From the IMG/VR virus record IMGVR_UViG_3300020421_002096, positions 1-43,582 of that record: 43,582 nucleotides of DNA. One strand, 5' to 3'. The notes below the pieces were generated by a model. It made no database searches and had not been told where the DNA came from. It worked only from the letters and a program-made list of their open reading frames with translations. Source of the DNA: a virus. The position numbers and the translations under genes are program-made. How positions within the stretch are numbered: position 1 is the stretch's first letter; every line of letters starts with the position of its first letter. Shown piece after piece: positions 38,696 through 43,582 of this stretch.

Positions 38696-39034
38696 ATGCT
38701 AGGACACATTAAGTTTTGGCAATGGCTAGGAAGACTGGCTCCGATGGTTGCACTACTTGGATTATGTTTAACTCTTTGGTTAGGACCTGATACTTGGTCC
38801 GACATAGTAATCATAGCAATAGCAGTTTTATTTGGTATCATAGCATTCGCATGGTGGTGGTGGGTGATATTTGCTGTCAAAAATTTGACAGATATGTTAA
38901 GACAGAGTCAGGAAGATTTCATAAAAGTTATCAAAGAGATAGGCGAGTTGAAAACTGAGATATCAAAAGGCAGAAGAGCTAATCGCAGAGCAGACATTCC
39001 ACCCGAAAAAGACCTTAACAATCATATAGATTAA
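38696..39034 (+). CDS. Two-helix membrane protein with charged tail
   Basis: A 112-residue protein, ATG two bases after the fibre stop. Two hydrophobic helices (LAPMVALLGLCLTLWLG and IVIIAIAVLFGIIAFAWWWW) and a charged cytoplasmic helix (LRQSQEDFIKVIKEIGELKT). Position after tail genes would fit lysis or envelope functions (holin or i-spanin-like); neither is proven. Confidence 0.6.
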   Translation: MLGHIKFWQWLGRLAPMVALLGLCLTLWLGPDTWSDIVIIAIAVLFGIIAFAWWWWVIFAVKNLTDMLRQSQEDFIKVIKEIGELKTEISKGRRANRRADIPPEKDLNNHID

Positions 39035-39168
39035 TTTTTAGGTTCGTTATACTCAGCTGTTGGCTTAGGCAAAGGCGGAGTGTTATTGTGTTTTTGTTGC
39101 ATCTCACTATCATCTCCCTTTGGCATTGTACCGTCTGGTTGTCGAAGTTTTTCTTTATCCTGATCCAA
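39031..39168 (-). CDS. Small polar protein downstream of minus-strand fibre gene
   Basis: A 45-codon frame begins at TTG (39168) inside the end of the fibre gene, with GGAG seven bases upstream, and ends convergently with the plus-strand gene (shared TTAA). The peptide is polar and Pro-rich (LRQPDGTMPKGDDSE, PPLPKPTAEY). Overlap and ribosome site support it, but it is short. Confidence 0.45.
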   Translation of the reverse strand: MDQDKEKLRQPDGTMPKGDDSEMQQKHNNTPPLPKPTAEYNEPKN

Positions 39169-40825
39169 GTGTTAACTCCGCTCTAGCATTGTAGTATTGT
39201 GACAAGCTCATGTTGATAGTTTGTCGTTTTATGTTCTGGTTGCCATTAGCACCAGTGCTTAATTCATTTGATTTAAATGTTGCAAAATTGTAATTTGAAT
39301 GTCCTTGAATCGCACTAGCGGCCGTGTTTGTATGTGCAACACCGCCTGTACCACCTTGATTGTATCCGTATCTAAAATATTCTGGTTCTATTCTTAATAT
39401 TCCAGGTAGATAATAACGAAAGTCTATTGAGTCAGCATTAACGTCACAGTACAAATATGGATACTCTTCGCCTGTATCTAAGACGTCATGAAAGTATGCT
39501 TCTGTATCAGTCTTGATCTTGTTCAGTGCATCTGTTTGGCTTGACCCATCTTCAAAGATGTAGTTGTAGTTTCCTAAATTTACCTCAGTACCACTACCAA
39601 CAGGAGTGTAATGAAATGTTATTTTAAGCCATGTTGGAAATCCATAGTTCTGTCTATTGAATGTTTCAAAGCAACCTGTTGGATTTCCTCCACTTAAAGC
39701 CGTGTGTGAGTTTGTAAAATTGTTTGAACTATCTGCCCATAGCAGGCTTGGTAATCTGTTTTTTGATCCAGCTGGGAAACCAGTTGCATCTGACATTGTA
39801 TATTTGTAAAACAATATATAACCACCAGTGCTATTCGTTAATGTACCATTAAGTGTTGATCCACTGTTTGTCATTTGTAACGTTATGTTTTCTGTGGTAC
39901 CTAAATAATTAGGAGTACGTGCTACGTTATAACCTGCCGTGGTGGCTATGTAATTAGCTACGTTGGTTGCATTATTATTACTGCCGTTTAGGAATGTTCC
40001 TGATCCGTTTGTGTAACCAGTGTTGTTTGTCCATGCAACATTTCTAAAATTATCAAATGTAAATTGTTTTGTAGAACTGTTCCAAGTAGCGTCATATACA
40101 ATAAAATAAAGATAGTGCCAAGTACCTCCTGAGGCTATTGTTGGTAATGCAGTACACACATGGGTAAAGTCTATACTTCCCCCATTAGGAACAATAACTC
40201 CGTTGTCTGTATCTAAGATGTTGCTCATAGAAGTAATCTTTGTGTTAACGGATCCTCCTACAAATCCTCCTACATCTGAAAAGCTAAATCTTGCCTTACC
40301 ATAAAGGTAGTCAACTGCCGTTGCAGTATTTCCTGGGTCAGTAACAATCTGAATCTCTACTGCCGTTGAAGCAGTTGTGCTGTCTGATTTTAAATATCCA
40401 TTTGTTAAACCACCTGTTGATGATGTAAAGCTGGCATCTGAACCATCTATTATCATCATGCTATTGCCACCTGCACCGTTATTAGTGACACCATTGGTAA
40501 TTAGATTGTTGTTGCCTGGTGTTGTGGTTGAACTAAAATACAAGTTGCCATCATTCCAGCCATTTGCCCCTGTTGGATCCTTAAGAAGTAATACTAACTT
40601 CGAATCAGTGTTTATGTTAATAAAGTCTACGTCAACGCCACTGAGTTGTAATTTGTTATTGCTAGAATTATAAGTTACATAGGATATTTGGTAGCCAGGT
40701 CCGCCACTGGTTCTAGCAGAGTTGAATCTTGATGCTCTGAATTCTGATAATGATATAGGATTAGTTCCTCCAAATTCTGCTTGGAGGTCTGCAAAACTTA
40801 TCGGTCCACTGCTAGGTAGTGCCAT
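39155..40825 (-). CDS. Tail-fibre or virion surface protein
   Basis: A 556-residue protein beginning MALPSSGPISFADLQAEFGG then TNPISLSEFRA, an N-terminal signature of many phage tail or neck fibres. The body is N/T/G/S-rich beta structure (many GNNN and TNGSGT turns), with the C-terminus ending ELTLGSG. No enzyme motif. It is three bases from the upstream fibre gene, on the minus strand, making a fibre module that faces against the rest of the genome. Confidence 0.8.
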   Translation of the reverse strand: MALPSSGPISFADLQAEFGGTNPISLSEFRASRFNSARTSGGPGYQISYVTYNSSNNKLQLSGVDVDFININTDSKLVLLLKDPTGANGWNDGNLYFSSTTTPGNNNLITNGVTNNGAGGNSMMIIDGSDASFTSSTGGLTNGYLKSDSTTASTAVEIQIVTDPGNTATAVDYLYGKARFSFSDVGGFVGGSVNTKITSMSNILDTDNGVIVPNGGSIDFTHVCTALPTIASGGTWHYLYFIVYDATWNSSTKQFTFDNFRNVAWTNNTGYTNGSGTFLNGSNNNATNVANYIATTAGYNVARTPNYLGTTENITLQMTNSGSTLNGTLTNSTGGYILFYKYTMSDATGFPAGSKNRLPSLLWADSSNNFTNSHTALSGGNPTGCFETFNRQNYGFPTWLKITFHYTPVGSGTEVNLGNYNYIFEDGSSQTDALNKIKTDTEAYFHDVLDTGEEYPYLYCDVNADSIDFRYYLPGILRIEPEYFRYGYNQGGTGGVAHTNTAASAIQGHSNYNFATFKSNELSTGANGNQNIKRQTINMSLSQYYNARAELTLGSG

Positions 40826-40828
40826 CTT

Positions 40829-43189
40829 TTACCCCTTAGATTTCAATTCGTTTACTTCTTTTCTTAGTTCTTTGATTGCTTCTACCAATAGTCCTACTAA
40901 CTTATCGTATTGTACACCTAGGTATCCATCTTTTTTCTCACGCACTACTTCTGGTAATACCTGTAGTACGTCTTGAGCAATTAATCCTGTGTCGTGTTTC
41001 TTAATAAAGTATCCGTCTTCTCCACCACGTTCTTCAATGTAAGAGTCACACCAATCAAACCTTACACCTTTTAACTTGGCTACCCTGTCTAGTGCATTTG
41101 GAATATTAGTAATATTTTCTTTTAGTCTGCTATCCGATGAATAGTATCCTGTGATGTTATCAGTTGCTCTGATCTCTCCAGCAGTTCCTGAAGCGGCAGT
41201 TCCTATTCCTAAACTTCCCATTTGTACGTTGTCATCATTATCAACGCCTAGTAATTTACGTTGTGAACCTGCGGCATTACCAACGTTTGTAGCACCAAGG
41301 AATGTTCTTCCTATTGCTCCTAGTGTAAACGTACCAGCAGTACCTGAACCTGTAAAATATAATCCTGTGTCAGCCGCGGAAGTTAGTCCTGCTAGTGCGG
41401 CCAAGTCTGCGTCATAGGCCTGTACGTCTGTGCCAATGGCAAGTCCTAATGCTGTTCTGGCATCTGAAGCAGATGTTGATGCTGTTCCACCTTTTGCTAT
41501 AGGAACTGTGCCTAGATCGATGTCACCTGCCGCCGACAATGACAATGGTGATGAAGCACTCACGGCCACCGTACCACCTGCGTTTGGCAATGTTATTACT
41601 CTTGTATTATTACCGGTTACTGTAGAAGGAGTCAATCTAATAAAATTATCACTGCTTGATCTAAATTCTACGTATTGATTACTGTATAATTGAAACCCAT
41701 CGTGCTTCATTTGGTAAGAAAGAGTGTTATTGCCTGTTCCGTTTTGAACATAATACAATAATCTTCCTTCTTGTGATCCTTCAGTAACCACTGCTGTTCT
41801 AGATAATATCGTACTAAAATCTCTTGTAGTTCCATCACTAGTATTTGCACGGAAAACTATTGCACCATTGTAATCCCATTGTGCTGGACTTGAACTGTTT
41901 CTAACAAGTCTTAGTAAAGGGTCTGCAAATGATCCTGCATCGTTACTTTGCATTAATAAGTCACCAACTATAGATCCATCACCAGTGCCACTAAATCCAT
42001 TTATAGTTGGACTAGTTAATGTTTTATTTGTTAAGGTCTGTGTTGCGGCTATACCTGTCACAGTATCATCACTGATAGCAGTTGAAAGTTCTGCAAGTGT
42101 TCCTGTTAAAGTATTATCTGTTAGGTCTATGCTTTTGTTTGTAAGTGTTTGAGTTGCACTTTCAGTAACTGCCGTTATACCGTTTACAGTCAAGCCTGTT
42201 GTGATTGCTACGGTGCTTGGCAAGCCAATCGTAAACACACCTGAGCTTTCACCTACAGTTACTTCACTTGCTGTTCCTTGGAAACCAACCGTGTCACCTA
42301 AACTAGCAACAGTTGAATTACCGCCAACTCTTTCAAAAGTTATACCACTGTTTGTTAATGCACTATTTGGAATAGCTGAAAGTGTATTACCTGAACCACT
42401 TATGCTTTTATTTGTTAATGTCTGTGTATCGTTAAGTGTTACAACACTTGAATCTATTGCGTATGTAACTGTGTCAGTACCTGCTGTGGTTGTAATGTCA
42501 ATACCTGTGCCACCTACAAGTGTAAGTAGATCAGCAATGGTATCTGCTACGATATCAGTTTGTCCTGATACCCTAATTGTTTTAAATGCTTGTTTGGCTC
42601 CACCATAGTCAGCAGTAGCAACACCGCCTGAAACGTAAGCAGGAAATCCTGTGCTGTCTACAGTTGTACTTAAAAGATCATCTGCGTACAAGTCAAAGTT
42701 TGTACCGTCGATAACGTTCATGTAATATTCGTTACCGTTTAGGTTAGTCATTCCCACTATGTCAGTTAATGTTACTGGCGTACCTTCTGTAAAGTTGTGT
42801 GGGTTAGTAGTTGTTACCCTAGCAGGATTGGCCTGTGTAATTGCACTAATGCTTTTACTAACACCACCAATCAATGCCGCGATAGTAAGTTGCCCTGAAC
42901 TATCTCTAGTGATAGTCATGTTACCACCAGGTACTAATGCTATATCTTTGTTATTTCCGTTGACATCAGACAGTCTTATTGATGTAGTTGATACTGGTAC
43001 TGTTAAATCATAATCAACATCTATCTTAAATGAATCCGTAGATGCGTTAGCTCCCGTAAAAGCTACGCCATTACCTCTGCTAATATTCAAGCTATCAGTT
43101 ACACTATCACCTTCAAGTGTAGCTTCTAGTGTTGTACCGTCTGTAGAGTACAACTTAATATATCTAAAAAAATCGTAAAATGCTGTCAT
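40829..43189 (-). CDS. Tail fibre with C-terminal peptidase-S74 chaperone
   Basis: The 786-residue protein has beta-rich repeats, three copies of TQTLTNK (in NDTQTLTNKSISGSG, SATQTLTNKSIDLTD, AATQTLTNKTLTSPT), and a C-terminal intramolecular chaperone: SSDSRLKENITNIPNALD with Ser687 and Lys690 as the self-cleavage pair, then GLIAQDVLQVLPEVV and a coiled coil (LVEAIKELRKEVNELKS). S74 domains trimerise the fibre and are then cut off. It is first in the minus-strand unit with a late promoter. Probably the main adhesion fibre or part of it. Confidence 0.9.
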   Translation of the reverse strand: MTAFYDFFRYIKLYSTDGTTLEATLEGDSVTDSLNISRGNGVAFTGANASTDSFKIDVDYDLTVPVSTTSIRLSDVNGNNKDIALVPGGNMTITRDSSGQLTIAALIGGVSKSISAITQANPARVTTTNPHNFTEGTPVTLTDIVGMTNLNGNEYYMNVIDGTNFDLYADDLLSTTVDSTGFPAYVSGGVATADYGGAKQAFKTIRVSGQTDIVADTIADLLTLVGGTGIDITTTAGTDTVTYAIDSSVVTLNDTQTLTNKSISGSGNTLSAIPNSALTNSGITFERVGGNSTVASLGDTVGFQGTASEVTVGESSGVFTIGLPSTVAITTGLTVNGITAVTESATQTLTNKSIDLTDNTLTGTLAELSTAISDDTVTGIAATQTLTNKTLTSPTINGFSGTGDGSIVGDLLMQSNDAGSFADPLLRLVRNSSSPAQWDYNGAIVFRANTSDGTTRDFSTILSRTAVVTEGSQEGRLLYYVQNGTGNNTLSYQMKHDGFQLYSNQYVEFRSSSDNFIRLTPSTVTGNNTRVITLPNAGGTVAVSASSPLSLSAAGDIDLGTVPIAKGGTASTSASDARTALGLAIGTDVQAYDADLAALAGLTSAADTGLYFTGSGTAGTFTLGAIGRTFLGATNVGNAAGSQRKLLGVDNDDNVQMGSLGIGTAASGTAGEIRATDNITGYYSSDSRLKENITNIPNALDRVAKLKGVRFDWCDSYIEERGGEDGYFIKKHDTGLIAQDVLQVLPEVVREKKDGYLGVQYDKLVGLLVEAIKELRKEVNELKSKG

Positions 43190-43215
43190 TTCGTATCATG
43201 TCCTAACTTATACTG

Positions 43216-43223
43216 TATTTATT
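43216..43223 (-). promoter_or_regulatory. Late-type promoter for the minus-strand fibre unit
   Basis: Minus strand AATAAATA, followed by CAG. The start near 43210 leaves a leader with TTAGGA before the ATG at 43189. A plus-strand box (ATTAAATA, 43221-43228) overlaps it and would serve the divergent gene at 43236. Confidence 0.55.
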
Positions 43224-43235
43224 AAATAATGTATC

Positions 43236-43582
43236 ATGCTAGTAATAGGTAACGGAGAAAGTAGGCTAGGCCTAAATATAGACGGATACGAACGTACAAA
43301 AATAGGCTGTAATGCAATATATAGAGATCATTACGTACATCACTTGATATGCTGTGATAGACGCATGGTTATTGAAGCACAAGAGAACGAATACAAGGGT
43401 ACTTTATATACTAGATCAGATTGGGTAGATCAGTTTAAGGGAGTTGAAACAGTACCGCATTTACCTTATGAAGGTGATACCCGTCCTGACAATCCTTGGC
43501 ATTGGGGTAGTGGTCCTTATGCAGTATTATTAGCTTCAAGATTATGCTACGAATTTAAACAGCCTGTACACTTAATTGGATT
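43236..43582 (+). CDS. Phage protein of unknown function (partial, runs off the window)
   Basis: The first 115 codons are present. The start MLVIGNGESRLGLNIDGYER then KIGCNAIYRD, LICCDRRMVIEAQ and NPWHWGSGPYAVLLASRL resemble a nucleotide- or sugar-binding Rossmann-like protein family in marine phages that I know only as uncharacterised. The ATG is seven bases after a late-type box, so nearly leaderless. Confidence 0.6.
   Translation, partial: MLVIGNGESRLGLNIDGYERTKIGCNAIYRDHYVHHLICCDRRMVIEAQENEYKGTLYTRSDWVDQFKGVETVPHLPYEGDTRPDNPWHWGSGPYAVLLASRLCYEFKQPVHLIG

Noticed and set aside
42201-42608. 135-residue plus-strand frame opposite the S74 fibre
   Set aside because: Val/Pro/Ser-rich shadow of a repeat-rich fibre gene.
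40829-43189. CRISPR or other array-like repeats
   Set aside because: The repeats here are coding TQTLTNK-type fibre repeats with irregular spacing; no direct repeat-spacer pattern was found anywhere.
1-43582. The window being a bacterial genomic island because of dnaK, clpS, clpP, guaC and tmRNA
   Set aside because: Late promoters, RNR-glutaredoxin unit, PAAR tip, several fibres and uniform gene overlap throughout point to a phage; the cellular-type genes are spread among phage genes rather than forming one island.

Overview
This window is a low-GC, gene-dense piece of a T4-like myovirus (Caudoviricetes). The phage assignment rests on class I ribonucleotide reductase plus glutaredoxin, a PAAR spike tip, several tail-fibre and tail-sheet genes, an ATP-dependent DNA ligase with the KxDG motif, recurrent T4-type late promoters (TATAAATA-like) and strong sigma70-type early promoters. 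Stop and start codons overlap almost throughout. The host was probably a marine alphaproteobacterium, SAR11-like being the best guess. The reasons are two phage bS21 proteins, a circularly permuted (two-piece) tmRNA with an alphaproteobacterial-style tag, and a heme oxygenase plus ferredoxin-dependent bilin reductase of PcyX-like character. No photosystem genes are seen. Cyanobacteria also have permuted tmRNAs, so the host call is an inference.

Layout. 1-4.5 kb: an Nfu-type Fe-S protein, two tandem 2OG-Fe(II) oxygenases, a PD-(D/E)XK nuclease and a tail fibre. 4.6-8.3 kb: nrdA, nrdB and glutaredoxin. 8.3-10.2 kb: small genes including a PAAR spike tip, a histone-H1-like protein, a cold-shock protein and two minus-strand genes. 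10.2-10.6 kb: a permuted tmRNA with its own promoter. 10.6-12.1 kb: an oxygenase related to Rieske dioxygenases that has lost most cluster ligands, then tRNA-Ala and tRNA-Asp. 12.2-16.9 kb: a thermonuclease, three consecutive lipoproteins and a large membrane/coiled-coil protein with a possible -1 frameshift extension. 16.9-19.7 kb: bS21 copy 1, 2OG oxygenases and GMP reductase. 19.8-25.3 kb: a tightly packed run of hsp20, dnaK, clpS, heme oxygenase, flavin-dependent halogenase and bilin reductase. 25.3-32.2 kb: accessory and unknown genes, SprT-like protease, ClpP, bS21 copy 2, a GNAT-like protein and tRNA-Thr. 32.2-37.5 kb: three oxygenase-like genes, a winged-helix-like protein, tRNA-Arg(GCG) and DNA ligase. 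37.6-43.2 kb: tail fibres, two of them on the minus strand and one carrying a peptidase-S74 chaperone. The window ends inside another gene.

How the genes fit together. One theme is takeover of host translation and protein quality control: tmRNA, two bS21 proteins, four tRNAs, cold-shock protein, Hsp20, DnaK, ClpS, ClpP and SprT. A second theme is iron, heme and redox chemistry: Nfu, RNR, about seven 2OG-Fe(II)-type oxygenases, the Rieske-like remnant, heme oxygenase, bilin reductase and halogenase. The strongest candidates for something undescribed are the phage tmRNA, the co-translated ClpS-heme oxygenase-halogenase-bilin reductase block downstream of dnaK, and the oxygenase that keeps its catalytic iron site without its Rieske cluster. 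All assignments come from reading motifs; no database search was run.
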